64,000 nucleotides of DNA from assembly GCA_963837325.1 (NCBI GenBank), contig CAWIMV010000002.1, positions 1 to 64,000 on the forward strand, in the 5' to 3' direction. This DNA comes from CAVQKZ01 sp963837325 (GTDB lineage: Bacteria; Actinomycetota; Actinomycetes; Mycobacteriales; Jatrophihabitantaceae). The notes under the pieces were generated by a model that did no database searches, was not told the DNA's origin, and saw nothing but the letters and a program-made list of their open reading frames with translations. The translations under genes were made by a program, and so were the position numbers. Shown one piece after another: positions 9,128-18,672 of this stretch; position 1 is the first letter of the stretch, and each line of letters starts with the position of its first letter.

Positions 9128-10926
9128 GCGGCGCCGACCGGTCGGGCCCAGCGAAACGGCAGGCCAAGCAGGTAGCGGCGCAACCGAACCAGGCCACCAT
9201 CCCGCCGCGGGTCCTGCGGGAGTACGCCCTGCTGGCCGACGGCGAACGCGGTGCCGTGGTGGGGCCGTCCGGCGACATCGTCTGGATGTGCGTACCCCGC
9301 TGGGACAGCGACTCGGTTTTCACCGCGCTGATCGGCGGCCGGGGCGGATACACCGTCACGCCGACCGGACGGCACGTGTGGGGCGGTTCGTATGAGGAAG
9401 GGTCGATGATCTGGCGCAGCCGCTGGATCACCGACCAGGGCGTGGTGGAATCCCGGGAGGCCCTCGCGTTTCCGGCCGATCCGCATCGCGCCGTGCTGCT
9501 CCGGCGGGTGCAGGCCGCGGACAACCGGGCGACGGTCTCTGTCGCGCTGCAACCGCGCGCCGGCTACGACCAACACCCGATCAGCGAGTTGCACCGTTCG
9601 GGTGATACGTGGACGGGCCGCGTCGGGCCGCTACACCTGCGCTGGACCGGCGCGGCCGATGCCCGTCCTCGCAACCACGGCGGGGTGCTGGCCTTCGAAC
9701 TGCACCTCGAGCCCGCGCAGCATCACGACCTGATCCTGGAGCTCAGCGACCAGCCGCTGCCGGATCAGACCGTGGATGCCGACACGGCCTGGCTGGCGAC
9801 CGCATCCGCGTGGGCGCGAACCGTACCTCCGCTGGACGCCAGCCTGAGCCCTCGCGACACGCGCCGCAGCTACGCAGTGCTTCGCGGCTTGACCAGCAGC
9901 GGCGGGGGGATGGTCGCCGCGACCACGACGAGTCTGCCCGAGCGGGCGGAGGCCGGCCGCAACTACGACTACCGCTACGTCTGGATTCGCGACCAGTGCT
10001 ATGTGGGCCAGGCCGTTGCCGTCGACGGTCCCCATCCGTTGCTCGATGACGCGGTCCGATTCGTCAGCGAACGTCTGCTCGAACACGGCGACAAGCTCGC
10101 GCCCGCGTACACCACGACGGGGCAACCGGTGCCCGACCAACGCCACCTGGACCACCTCCCCGGCTACCCGGGCGGATTCAACATCGTCGGCAACTGGGTG
10201 AATCAGCAGTTCCAGCTCGACGCCTACGGCGAGGCACTGCTGTTGTTCGGCGCGGCTGCGCAGCACGACCACCTGGACACCGAGCACTGGAACGCGGCCG
10301 AAGCCGCGGCCGACGCCATCACCCGCCGCTGGACCGAACCCGACGCCGGCATCTGGGAGATCGAGAATCGGCCCTGGACCCACAGCCGGCTGACCGCAGC
10401 CGCCGGGCTCCGCCGTATTGCCGCGGCCGCGCCGGCCGGTCCGAAGCCGACCGAATGGTTGGCGCTGGCCGACCACATCGTCGCCGACACCGCTGCCCAC
10501 GCCGTGCATCCGGACGGGCACTGGCAACGCGCGCCAGAACTGCCTGCGCTCGACGCCGCGCTGCTGTTGCCCGGCCTGCGCGGGGCCGTGCCCGCCGACG
10601 ATCCGCGCACCGTCGCCACGCTGCGCGCATACCTGCGGGAGCTCACTCGCGACGGCTACGCCTACCGATTCCGACACGACGACCGGCCGCTGGCCGAAGC
10701 CGAGGGATCGTTCCTGTTGTGCGGATTTTTCGTCGCCCTCAGCCTGCACCAACAACACAACCCAGTCGAAGCGCGCGCGTGGCACGAACGCACCCGCGCC
10801 GCCTGCGGACCGCCACAGCTGTTCAGCGAGGAATACGACGCCCACCAGCACCAGATGCGCGGCAACCTCCCCCAAGCCTTCGTCCACGCACTGGCGATCG
10901 AGACGGCCGCCCGGCTGACCAACTGA
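9124..10926 (+). CDS. GH15-family glucoamylase/trehalase-like hydrolase
   Basis: This roughly 600-residue protein has the two-domain GH15 layout, an N-terminal beta-sandwich and a C-terminal (alpha/alpha)6 barrel. Barrel landmarks include YDYRYVWIRDQCYVGQAVA, WEIENRPWTHSRLTAAAGL and the general acid/base region AEAEGSFLLCGFFVALSLH, followed by LFSEEYD and GNLPQAFVHALAIETA. Family members hydrolyse alpha-glucosidic bonds (glucoamylase, trehalase, dextranase); the substrate cannot be read from sequence. No signal peptide is present, so it is likely cytoplasmic. The ATG at 9124 overlaps the preceding stop. Confidence 0.85.
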   Translation: MSGADRSGPAKRQAKQVAAQPNQATIPPRVLREYALLADGERGAVVGPSGDIVWMCVPRWDSDSVFTALIGGRGGYTVTPTGRHVWGGSYEEGSMIWRSRWITDQGVVESREALAFPADPHRAVLLRRVQAADNRATVSVALQPRAGYDQHPISELHRSGDTWTGRVGPLHLRWTGAADARPRNHGGVLAFELHLEPAQHHDLILELSDQPLPDQTVDADTAWLATASAWARTVPPLDASLSPRDTRRSYAVLRGLTSSGGGMVAATTTSLPERAEAGRNYDYRYVWIRDQCYVGQAVAVDGPHPLLDDAVRFVSERLLEHGDKLAPAYTTTGQPVPDQRHLDHLPGYPGGFNIVGNWVNQQFQLDAYGEALLLFGAAAQHDHLDTEHWNAAEAAADAITRRWTEPDAGIWEIENRPWTHSRLTAAAGLRRIAAAAPAGPKPTEWLALADHIVADTAAHAVHPDGHWQRAPELPALDAALLLPGLRGAVPADDPRTVATLRAYLRELTRDGYAYRFRHDDRPLAEAEGSFLLCGFFVALSLHQQHNPVEARAWHERTRAACGPPQLFSEEYDAHQHQMRGNLPQAFVHALAIETAARLTN

Positions 10927-10942
10927 AGGGATGTAACACGGG

Positions 10943-11545
10943 ATGCAAGCGATACCGAAACCACGGCTCCTCGACCCGAACCGCCAGCTGTCACAGAGCC
11001 GAGACGCGCTCACGAACCACGAGGACGAACCGCCGGCCGAACTGCTCAAGGAAGCGCTCCGCGAGACATGCGTGTACGCCCAGCAGCTTTGGGAGAACCT
11101 CGACGCGGCCAGGCAGTACCTGATGACCAGCCTGCCGGCCGACCCACGCTCACCCGGACCGCACCCGAGCGCGAGCGCTGCGCCCACCGGCCCTGACGAC
11201 GAACAGGGTTGGCAGAACTGGATCGCGGCGTACGCGTCGGTCAGCTCAGTGCTGTGCGGGCCGCAGGGCGACTCCGGCTACGGGTTGGGCGAGGCGCGTC
11301 GCGCTGCCGACGAGCGCCGCTCCGCGCCCGTCCTGAGGCTCTATGCCGATCATCCCGATCTCCGCGCCAAGAACCTCGCGCCGCAACCGGCCTCGGACCG
11401 AGAAGACAGCGATGCTCGAGAAGCGACCGGCGCGTCCGGCTCGCCGGACGGCGGCGCCAAGGGTCGCGGCGCCTCTCGTTTCGCGGTGATCGGAGTCCTC
11501 GTGCTGCTAGCCATCCGGGGCCTGCGCCCGCGCCGGTACCCGTAG
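10943..11545 (+). CDS. hypothetical protein with C-terminal membrane anchor
   Basis: This 200-residue protein has a charged, Pro-rich body and a single hydrophobic C-terminal segment, FAVIGVLVLLAIRGLRP, suggesting a tail anchor. The ATG at 10943 is 16 bp after the GH15 stop, so it is probably in the same transcript. Its 3' end overlaps the convergent DUF488 gene by about 40 bp. No family recognised. Confidence 0.5.
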   Translation: MQAIPKPRLLDPNRQLSQSRDALTNHEDEPPAELLKEALRETCVYAQQLWENLDAARQYLMTSLPADPRSPGPHPSASAAPTGPDDEQGWQNWIAAYASVSSVLCGPQGDSGYGLGEARRAADERRSAPVLRLYADHPDLRAKNLAPQPASDREDSDAREATGASGSPDGGAKGRGASRFAVIGVLVLLAIRGLRPRRYP

Positions 11546-11893
11546 CTGCTCGGCCAGCACTGCGGCCTGACTGGTTTCGATGTCCTTGGTGGCGGTGAGC
11601 AACGTCAGGTCGTGCTCCCGGGCCAGGGCGTGCAGTTGCGCCAGGGCGTCGGAGTGGAGTGCATCCGCGAGTTCGGTCAGGTATCGCTTACGGAACTCGG
11701 CAAAACGCGCGGGAACGTGCCCGTACCACTGACGCAGCTCGGTTGACGGAGCGATCGCCTTGCACCAAAGATCGAGATCGGCGGAGTCCTTGGACAGTCC
11801 GCGCGGCCAAATCCGATCAACGAGAACCCGCAACCCGTCGGCCGCTGAGCGCTCGTTGTACACCCGGTCGACCCGAATGGCATGTGCGGCCAT
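11507..11893 (-). CDS. DUF488 family protein (YeaO-like)
   Basis: This 128-residue protein carries the DUF488 pattern: RVLVDRIWPRGLSKDSADLD near the start, then ELRQWYGHVPARFAEFRKRY and LTLLTATKDIETSQAAVL near the end. The biochemical role of the family is not established. The start MAAHAIRVDRVY at 11893 is chosen because the family begins just before the DRVY block. It overlaps its convergent neighbour. Confidence 0.85.
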   Translation of the reverse strand: MAAHAIRVDRVYNERSAADGLRVLVDRIWPRGLSKDSADLDLWCKAIAPSTELRQWYGHVPARFAEFRKRYLTELADALHSDALAQLHALAREHDLTLLTATKDIETSQAAVLAEQLRVPARAQAPDG

Positions 11894-11907
11894 CTTGAAT
11901 GGACCTT

Positions 11908-12399
11908 TCAAACTCGATCTTCGGCCGGACGGAATGCGACGCACGGCAGTTCGCGCGCAAGCCGTTGCCGGGCATCGGCACTACCGTCGTACTTCCAACC
12001 GACCAGCCAGCTCAATACCCGCCGCAGTACCGGCCGCACCCAACGGTTGCGGTGTTCGTAGTCGGCGAGGGCGGCAACGGCTTCGGCTTGCCCAAGGACT
12101 CGGTACTCGGGTTGAAACGTGCGACGACCGATTGCGACCTCGATGGGCGGGCGTACTTGAAGGTTGCGATACCAGTCCGCGGTCGGACCGAGGCCAGCGA
12201 TGACGATGACCTCGTTCGCTGTTCGTCGAGTGCCGATCACCTCGAGCATCGTCCGGTAGTGGCGCCCGGATCGGCGGCCGACGTGGGTCAGCCGAAGGAA
12301 CCGATGTCCGAGCAGCCAGCCGAGCTTCCAGTCATACAGCCGGGCCGGTGCTCGCAGGAACCAGCGAGCGACGGGACCCGGCCGTCTCGCCTCTTTCAT
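11908..12399 (-). CDS. F420-dependent (Ddn-type) nitroreductase family protein
   Basis: This 163-residue protein belongs to the deazaflavin-dependent nitroreductase family typified by mycobacterial Ddn. Key segments are RFLRLTHVGRRSGRHYRTML, VIVIAGLGPTADWYRNLQ and PPIEVAIGRRTFQPEYR, a split-barrel fold that binds cofactor F420. Such enzymes reduce quinones or nitro compounds and mark F420-producing actinobacteria. The start MKEARRPGP at 12399 is preferred over longer options that lack family similarity. Confidence 0.8.
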   Translation of the reverse strand: MKEARRPGPVARWFLRAPARLYDWKLGWLLGHRFLRLTHVGRRSGRHYRTMLEVIGTRRTANEVIVIAGLGPTADWYRNLQVRPPIEVAIGRRTFQPEYRVLGQAEAVAALADYEHRNRWVRPVLRRVLSWLVGWKYDGSADARQRLARELPCVAFRPAEDRV

Positions 12400-12448
12400 C
12401 AAATCGAGATTCTCACACCGCGCTGACTGCCGGACGCCTGACTCCCCC

Positions 12449-14593
12449 TCAGGGCACCAATGCCGGCTCGCTGACCTGGTTGCCCTCAGCATGCGGGGAA
12501 GACGGCTGCACACGAAGCACTCGGGCAACCGACCGGGGGAGATACCAGTTCCACCGACCGAACAGCGAGACCAGCGCGGGCACGAGCACCGACCGCACGA
12601 TCGTCGCGTCCAACAGAATGCCGATACCCAGCGCCGTGGCGAGCGTCTTCAGGTCGGTACCCGGTCCAGACGCCAGCGCGGCGAATGCGAGGAACAGGAT
12701 CAACGCCGCGCTGGTTACCAGCCGGCCGGTGCGACCGACTCCTTCGATGACCGCGGCGTTAGTCGAACGCGCGCCGTCGTACTCCTCGCGGATGCGCGCC
12801 AGGATGAACACCTCGTAGTCCATCGAGAGCCCGAACAAGAACGCGAAGACCATCAGCGGGATCCAGAACGTCACTGCGCCAGTGGCCTCGATGCCGAACA
12901 ACGCGTTTGAGCCGTGCCCGTCCTGCCAGAACAGCACGACCAGTCCGAGCGTCGCCCCGAGCGAGATCAGGTTCAATATCAGAGCCTTGAGCGGCAGCAG
13001 CAACGATCGGAAGGCGCGGACCAGCAACAGGTAGGTCAGCAGCGAGATGATCGTCAGCATCAGCGGGAAGTTGCCGTAGACGGCGTGCATGAAATCGATC
13101 TGTGCGGCGCCGACGCCGGCCACGCCGAGCACGGCGGGATTGCCGGCCACGGCGCTCTTGACCCGTTTGACCACGCCGACACTCTTCGAGTTCACCGTCT
13201 CGCCCTCGGGGATGAGCACGACGACGGTGCGGCCGTTGCGGGTTGCCGTTGGACCGGTCGGCACGAACGCGTGATCGACGCCGTCGACCTTGGCCAACTC
13301 CTTCGCGACTCCGGCGGCTTGGTCGGCGCGGGTGAGCACTTCGATGGGAGTGAGCGCACCGGTCGAAACTCCACCGCGCTCAAGTGTCTGGAGGGTGTCG
13401 TAGGCCGGCCCGCTCTGCGCCAGCGACGCGGAGGAAGCCAGACCGATCTTGATCCCGAGGAACACACCGATCAGCACGGCCAGCGCGGCGAATGCGGCGA
13501 TCGCAGCAATCCAACGGCGGCGCACAATCAGCGCGGCCCATCGGCTCCAGATTCGGCTGGCCCGGTTCTCGTGCCGGATCTTGGGCCAGTCGACCCGCGG
13601 CCCGACGCCGCCGAGGATCGCCGGCGTCAGGCTGAGTGTCGTCAGCACGCTGGCGAGCGGGATCAGCGCGCCGCCGTAGCCCATGCTGCGCATGAACGGC
13701 ACTGGTAGCACGATCAGCGCCAGCAGACCGATCGCCACCGTCACGCCGCTGAACAGCACGGCTCGACCGGCAGTCTGCATGGCTACGACAACCGCGTCGT
13801 GGCTGTCGCGGCCGTGTTCGCGTTCCTCACGCCATCGGGTGACCAGGATGAGCGAGTAGTCGATAGCCACACCCAGGCCGACGAGCGCGATCAGGAATTC
13901 AACGATGAACGACACGTCCGTCAGATACGTGATCGGCAATAGCAGCACGAACGTGGCGAGGATCGATACCGCAGCCACCACTAACGGGAGCAGGGCTAGG
14001 AACGAGCCGAAGACGAACGCGAGCACCGCCAGCGCCCCGAGGGCGCCGAGCAACGTTTCGCCGAGAACTCCGGGACCGCCGCTGTCGCCACCAGTTGCGA
14101 GCGTGTCCTCACCGGTGACTCCGACCGTCGCCCCGGCCGGCTTGGCCTTGTCGGCGGCGGCGCGGATGGGATCGGTGAGCAGCTGCTGGCTCGGCGACGG
14201 GTTGAAGCGGTAGAACACGAGCGCGTAGGCGGTGCGATCGTCCTTCGTGCGGAATGCCCGGTCGCCGGTGTTGGCTTCGTCGAGCACACGCAGGTTCGGG
14301 GCCCCGCTGGCGACTGCGGTGAACGCACGCGCCACCTCGGTTTCGTGTCCGGAGACCGCTTGGCCTTGGGGAAGAGTGACCGAGACGAGATAGGGGTTGG
14401 TGTCTCCCCCGTTGCCGAATGCCTCCTTGATCTTGTCCGCGGCTTGGGTGCCGGGCTGGCCGGGCAACGAGAAGTCGACGGTCAGCCGCTCGTTCGTCTT
14501 GCTCGACAAGATGATGCCGGCGACTAGGACGGCGCCCCAGAACGCCACAATCAGTTTCCGGTTGCGTAGCACGAACTCAGCCCACCGGCGCAT
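12449..14593 (-). CDS. MMPL/RND family transporter
   Basis: This 714-residue protein is a half-repeat-duplicated RND permease of the MMPL family. An N-terminal span (LIVAFWGAVLVAGIILSS) and a periplasmic-type loop are followed by five or six spans including LLGALGALAVLAFVFGSFLA and VEFLIALVGLGVAIDYSLIL (the GxxxDY proton-relay motif). A second half contains GLSMDYEVFILARIREEYDG and ATALGIGILLDATIVRSVLV. Actinobacterial relatives export lipids or small molecules. The ATG at 14593 has CGGGAG seven bases upstream; a GTG at 14617 would add eight residues. Confidence 0.85.
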   Translation of the reverse strand: MRRWAEFVLRNRKLIVAFWGAVLVAGIILSSKTNERLTVDFSLPGQPGTQAADKIKEAFGNGGDTNPYLVSVTLPQGQAVSGHETEVARAFTAVASGAPNLRVLDEANTGDRAFRTKDDRTAYALVFYRFNPSPSQQLLTDPIRAAADKAKPAGATVGVTGEDTLATGGDSGGPGVLGETLLGALGALAVLAFVFGSFLALLPLVVAAVSILATFVLLLPITYLTDVSFIVEFLIALVGLGVAIDYSLILVTRWREEREHGRDSHDAVVVAMQTAGRAVLFSGVTVAIGLLALIVLPVPFMRSMGYGGALIPLASVLTTLSLTPAILGGVGPRVDWPKIRHENRASRIWSRWAALIVRRRWIAAIAAFAALAVLIGVFLGIKIGLASSASLAQSGPAYDTLQTLERGGVSTGALTPIEVLTRADQAAGVAKELAKVDGVDHAFVPTGPTATRNGRTVVVLIPEGETVNSKSVGVVKRVKSAVAGNPAVLGVAGVGAAQIDFMHAVYGNFPLMLTIISLLTYLLLVRAFRSLLLPLKALILNLISLGATLGLVVLFWQDGHGSNALFGIEATGAVTFWIPLMVFAFLFGLSMDYEVFILARIREEYDGARSTNAAVIEGVGRTGRLVTSAALILFLAFAALASGPGTDLKTLATALGIGILLDATIVRSVLVPALVSLFGRWNWYLPRSVARVLRVQPSSPHAEGNQVSEPALVP

Positions 14594-14905
14594 GCGTGTC
14601 TCCCGTTCTGTCGCCACGCCGGCCGCTTAGGAGAGCATCGAGTTGACCGCGGCGTCATGGCTGGTCGTCGACCGTGAAGTTCAGGGAAAACTACGGGAGC
14701 AGCTTGGTGGCGCGCCGGGTCCAATCGCAACCAAATTGAGCAGCCCAGTTTGAAATGTGGGCAGCGCACGACCCTTTTGCTGGTCTTTGTCGGCATCGCA
14801 CGCTGATCTCTTCACCGCGCGATGACGCGGTCACCGCGAGACGTTAACGATGCTGGTCCCGGTCGGGGTTGCGGTCGGCGGCGTGGGACGAAATGGGTTC
14901 CACGG

Positions 14906-15664
14906 TCAGCCGTTGGCGATTGCCTGCAGTTGGCTGTAGGCACCGTTGAACCGGTCCTGGTCGCCCGGGAACGTGCCCGAGTCCGCGTACTGCCAGAACG
15001 TGTAGACGCCCCAGTTGTAGGGCAACGTGCCGACACTGGACGAGTAGCGGGCGACCCACAGCGGGTTGGTGCTCGAGAAATCGCCGCTGTTGCCGGTGCA
15101 CTGCGACCACCAGCTGGTTGCCGTGTAGATCACCGGCCACCGCGACGTGCGAGCGTGATACTCGTTGCTGAAGGAGAGGATCCACGACACCATTCCCGAC
15201 GCACTGAGCCCGTAGCAGGTACCGCCGCTGTAGGGGTTCCACTCGATGTCCAGAGCACCGGGCAAGGTCTTGCCGTCGCGGGACCAGCCGCCGCCGTGGT
15301 TGACGAAGTAGTCGGCTTGGGTAGCGCCGGAGGAGACGTTCGGCCGGGCGAAGTGGTAGGCGCCGCGGATCATGCCGACGTTGAAGGAGCCGTTGTACTG
15401 CTGGGCGAAGTAGGGGTTGGTGTAGCCGGTGCCTTCCGTTGCCTTGACGTAGGCGAAGCGCCCGCCGTTGGCGTAGGCAGCCGACCAGTTCACGTTGCCC
15501 TGGTAGCCGGAGACGTCCATCCCGTAGACGACGCCGGCCGCCGCCGCCCGGCCTGCGCCGCCGACGACGACACTCGCCAGCATCGCCAGCGCGGTAACGG
15601 TCACGCCGACGACGCCGCGGGGCCGCCCGGAACGCTTCGGGGAGCTCTTCGCGATTCTCTTCAT
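14906..15664 (-). CDS. secreted GH25 lysozyme-like muramidase
   Basis: This 252-residue protein has a signal peptide (basic start, GVVGVTVTALAMLASVVVGG, cleavage after AAAA) followed by one GH25 domain. Diagnostic features are VVYGMDVSGYQGNVNWSAAY, FAYVKATEGTGYTNP, IRGAYHFARP, the catalytic pair LDIEWNP and FWQYADSGTFPGDQDRFNG at the end. It should cut the MurNAc-GlcNAc bond of peptidoglycan outside the cell. No wall-binding repeats are attached. It lies alone between intergenic stretches. Confidence 0.9.
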   Translation of the reverse strand: MKRIAKSSPKRSGRPRGVVGVTVTALAMLASVVVGGAGRAAAAGVVYGMDVSGYQGNVNWSAAYANGGRFAYVKATEGTGYTNPYFAQQYNGSFNVGMIRGAYHFARPNVSSGATQADYFVNHGGGWSRDGKTLPGALDIEWNPYSGGTCYGLSASGMVSWILSFSNEYHARTSRWPVIYTATSWWSQCTGNSGDFSSTNPLWVARYSSSVGTLPYNWGVYTFWQYADSGTFPGDQDRFNGAYSQLQAIANG

Positions 15665-15990
15665 GGCCACGCTCTCCTCTGTCCGGGGACGCGCTCTGTT
15701 GCACGCCGCCACGCTCTTGCGCCGACTGCTCGTCAGCGAGGTGTCACCGCGATCAGCTCGATCAACAACTGGCGGCGCGCGAGGGGCCAGGCCGACCGAA
15801 GCCGGGCCAGCCGGCCGTTACCGGGGGTGCCATCGCGCGGGGTGTGCCCGGCGGACCGTCGCAATTGGTATATCTCTGACATACCGTGCCTCCCGGGCGT
15901 TACCTTCCTACCCTTGGACGATATGTGTCAATAGTCGGCATCGCCCGATCAGCGGGATGCGCCGGGTCCACGTGCGGGTCGAACTGGCCG
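15665..15990. other. intergenic stretch without recognisable gene
   Basis: About 325 bp upstream of the lysozyme gene and downstream of the anti-sigma-like gene. No supported coding region, RNA gene or repeat was seen. Confidence 0.5.
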
Positions 15991-17076
15991 TCAGTACTTG
16001 TACGCCTGCACGACGCGGTGTCCGTCAGTTGCGACGAAGATGCGGTCGCCGATCGTCGGGATGAGCTTGAACTGCGCAGCCACGGAGTTGCTGATGACGT
16101 ACGGGTAGGTCGTCGGGATGTTGTTGATCGGCGGGGTCGCGCTGGTCACGACCCGATCAATGGCGACGTGGTAGCCGTCGGCTGCGTGGACGACCGAGCG
16201 GACGATCCCGGTATCGGCGTAACGCAGCGGCGCCACCTGGGCGGGGAGCTGTGCCGTCCTCGCGATTGACGTCAGCACGTCGTGGACCTGTGCGTCGGCG
16301 TGTGCGGAGAACAGGACGTAGCCGGGTCCGGTTGCGACGACGTACTGCTCGACGTCGTACGTCGCGCCGCTGTTGCAGACGAGGTGCCAGCGCCGGTAGT
16401 CCGCCTGACGAGCCCCGAACGTGCGATCGTCATAGGCGAGCAGGTTGTGCTGCCCCGACTTGCCGGGACCGCAGTACTGCGGGTTGCTGGACCAGCCGCC
16501 TTCGATGTTCGGATCCATCGCCTGCCCGGTCCACGACCCCGGCACCTCTCGGAACGTCACCAGGCAGGCCGTGGACGACGCGGGAGTCGTCGACGGTTCG
16601 AGGCACCACGTCGGCCAGTTGCCCGTCGATGCCAAGGGCCGGCTTCGTGCTACCCAACCGCGCGGGATGGTGAGCATTGCCGAACCCAGTGTGATCCGCT
16701 TCGTCGGCGGCACGGCGTGTGACTTGGGTGGTGGGCGGGACGTCGACGCAGCTGCGGATCTGGATGGCGAACCGGTCGGGACGCTCGGGGTCGTCGATAC
16801 GGTCGGGCGCGGGCTGATGCTCGGACCAGCGGGCGGGTCGTGCCGGGTGAGGTGAACGACCAGCGGCACGATCGCCGCGATGATCGCGACCGCGGCGGCG
16901 ACCGCCAGCGGTAGCGCCCAGCGTGATATGTGCCCGCGTGGCCGGGCCGAAGCGGTTACGCCCGCGCGGGCTGCGTCGATCGCGCGGTCGGCCGCTCCCG
17001 CCGGAGGCGTGAGATCCCGCGCTGTGCTCGCGATGGCGCGCCGGAGGTCGGCTTCGAAGTCCTGGAGATCTGTCAT
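15991..17076 (-). CDS. membrane-anchored protein coupled to a SigE-type sigma factor
   Basis: This 361-residue protein has a short cytoplasmic N-terminus (MTDLQDFEADLRRAIAS), one membrane span (WALPLAVAAAVAIIAAIVPL), a Ser/Thr/Pro linker and a long extracytoplasmic domain with paired Cys. Its start overlaps the stop of the sigma-factor gene by four bases (ATGA), the usual layout for a sigma and its membrane regulator. It lacks a recognisable zinc-binding anti-sigma motif, so regulation is inferred from the operon. An LTIPRGW segment resembles the lipoprotein at 50,673. Confidence 0.6.
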   Translation of the reverse strand: MTDLQDFEADLRRAIASTARDLTPPAGAADRAIDAARAGVTASARPRGHISRWALPLAVAAAVAIIAAIVPLVVHLTRHDPPAGPSISPRPTVSTTPSVPTGSPSRSAAASTSRPPPKSHAVPPTKRITLGSAMLTIPRGWVARSRPLASTGNWPTWCLEPSTTPASSTACLVTFREVPGSWTGQAMDPNIEGGWSSNPQYCGPGKSGQHNLLAYDDRTFGARQADYRRWHLVCNSGATYDVEQYVVATGPGYVLFSAHADAQVHDVLTSIARTAQLPAQVAPLRYADTGIVRSVVHAADGYHVAIDRVVTSATPPINNIPTTYPYVISNSVAAQFKLIPTIGDRIFVATDGHRVVQAYKY

Positions 17077-17594
17077 GACGCCATACCTCCTAGGTCCTGC
17101 TCGAGCTCGTCCCTGCGCTCGTATTCCTTGCGCATTGCCGCGAGGCCGCGACTGACCAGACTGCGTGCGGTGACGGTCCGGCAACCGATGCTGGCCGCGA
17201 TCTCGTCGTCGTTCATGTCGTGCAGGTAGCGCATGACCACAGCGACCCGCTGCCGGTCGCTGAGGCAACCGAGCAGCTGTAGGACCAAACCCCGGTTGAC
17301 GACGTCGTGCCCGGCGTCGCGAGTCGTCACTCGTTCCGGTACCGACGCAGTGACGATCTCCCCGGCTGACGCCCGGCGACGCGAACTCAAGAACTTATTG
17401 GTGAGACTCCGACGGACGTATGCAACCGGCTGATCAGCCGCTTCCACACGTCCCCAGATCGGATACAAATGAGTCAACGTCTCCTGGACGACATCCTCTG
17501 CTGATGAAGGCTCCCCGGTGAGAAGGACGGCGGTCTGATACAAGCTGCCGTAGTTCGCTCGCGCGAATTCGACGAACGAGCGATCATCCGCCAT
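17073..17594 (-). CDS. SigE family ECF sigma factor
   Basis: This 173-residue protein is an ECF sigma factor of the actinobacterial SigE-70 type. Region 2 is seen as NYGSLYQTAVLLTGEPSSAE with DVVQETLTHLYPIWGRV, and region 4 as LSDRQRVAVVMRYLHDMNDD with EIAASIGCRTVTARSLVSRG. It is transcribed first in a two-gene operon with an overlapping membrane protein that probably regulates it. Confidence 0.85.
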   Translation of the reverse strand: MADDRSFVEFARANYGSLYQTAVLLTGEPSSAEDVVQETLTHLYPIWGRVEAADQPVAYVRRSLTNKFLSSRRRASAGEIVTASVPERVTTRDAGHDVVNRGLVLQLLGCLSDRQRVAVVMRYLHDMNDDEIAASIGCRTVTARSLVSRGLAAMRKEYERRDELEQDLGGMAS

Positions 17595-17785
17595 CTCAAC
17601 AACCTCCCATACCTCCTAGACGACGTTCACGAGCGTTCTGTGGCAGCCATGGCCAAATCCATCTCTCTCGGGACCCGAGCCCGAACCGGAGAAGAGTTTC
17701 GACGATCGTGTCGGAACGGTCCTTGCCCGTTCGTAGCTGATGCAGGAACGGGCAGAAGGCTCGGGCCGAGAGGAAGGAATGGACG

Positions 17786-18616
17786 ATGAGCGAATCGACG
17801 GCGACTGACGCAACCAGACCGTTCCGATTCGGGGTCGTGGCCCCGCTCAGGACTGACCTGTCAACGTGGCGAGATCGAGTACACCGGATCGCCGACCTCG
17901 GCTATTCCACGCTGCTGATGCCCGACGTCCCGCAGTGGCAGCCGGCGCCCGCCCCCACGCTGGCCGTGGCGGCCACCCTTGCCGACTTGCGCGTGGGCAC
18001 CTGGGTGTATGCCTCGCCGCTGCGTCCGGCTTGGAACACCGCGTGGGAAGCGCACACGTTGTCGGTGCTCACCGAGGGCCGCTTCGAGATGGGCATCGGC
18101 ACTGGTCGACCTGGCATGGAAGACGAACTCCGCGCACTGAAGCTGCCCGTCCAACCACCGAGCGAGCGACTGGCCCAGGTGCATGAGACGGTGACGGCAC
18201 TGCGCGATCTCGACGGGCCCGACCTGCACACGCCGGTGGTGATGGCAGTGCGCGGGCCCAAGGCCAAGGCACTGGCGGCGGACCTCGCAGACACCGTCAC
18301 CTTCGCAGTGATGCCGGGCGACGATCGGCTCGAAATCACCCGGGTGGTACGCGACTTCCGCCCCATCCGGGAGGTCGAACTCGCGCAGCATGTGGCGGTG
18401 ATCGGCGACAACGTCGCGCCGTTCATGGCGCCGCCTGACACCGATCCGGCGGCCCTTCGAGCGGCAGACTCGTTGGCCGTACTTCCGAATGACCCGGCCG
18501 CGGCGGCCGAGGAGATCCAGCGGCGACGCGAGGAGCTCGGCTTCTCCTACTTCGTCTTCGGCGCCGACTTCGCCGACACACTCGCTCCAGTCGTGGCCCA
18601 GCTGGCCGGGCACTAG
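17786..18616 (+). CDS. F420-dependent LLM-class oxidoreductase
   Basis: This 276-residue protein has the luciferase-like TIM-barrel pattern: FRFGVVAPLRTDLSTWRDRV, ADLGYSTLLMPDVPQ, LTEGRFEMGIGTGRPGMEDE and a C-terminal AAAAEEIQRRREELGFSYFV. The family (TIGR03621-type) uses F420 as hydride carrier; the substrate is unknown. A good ribosome site (GGAAGG) precedes the ATG. Confidence 0.8.
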   Translation: MSESTATDATRPFRFGVVAPLRTDLSTWRDRVHRIADLGYSTLLMPDVPQWQPAPAPTLAVAATLADLRVGTWVYASPLRPAWNTAWEAHTLSVLTEGRFEMGIGTGRPGMEDELRALKLPVQPPSERLAQVHETVTALRDLDGPDLHTPVVMAVRGPKAKALAADLADTVTFAVMPGDDRLEITRVVRDFRPIREVELAQHVAVIGDNVAPFMAPPDTDPAALRAADSLAVLPNDPAAAAEEIQRRREELGFSYFVFGADFADTLAPVVAQLAGH

Positions 18617-18672
18617 GCCGGGATCCACCTCGATCAACCGCTCGAACTCCGGGGCCGGGTGTGAGCGTCTCG

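Noticed and set aside
9631..11187. A 518-codon minus-strand frame
   Set aside because: Antisense shadow of the GH15 gene.
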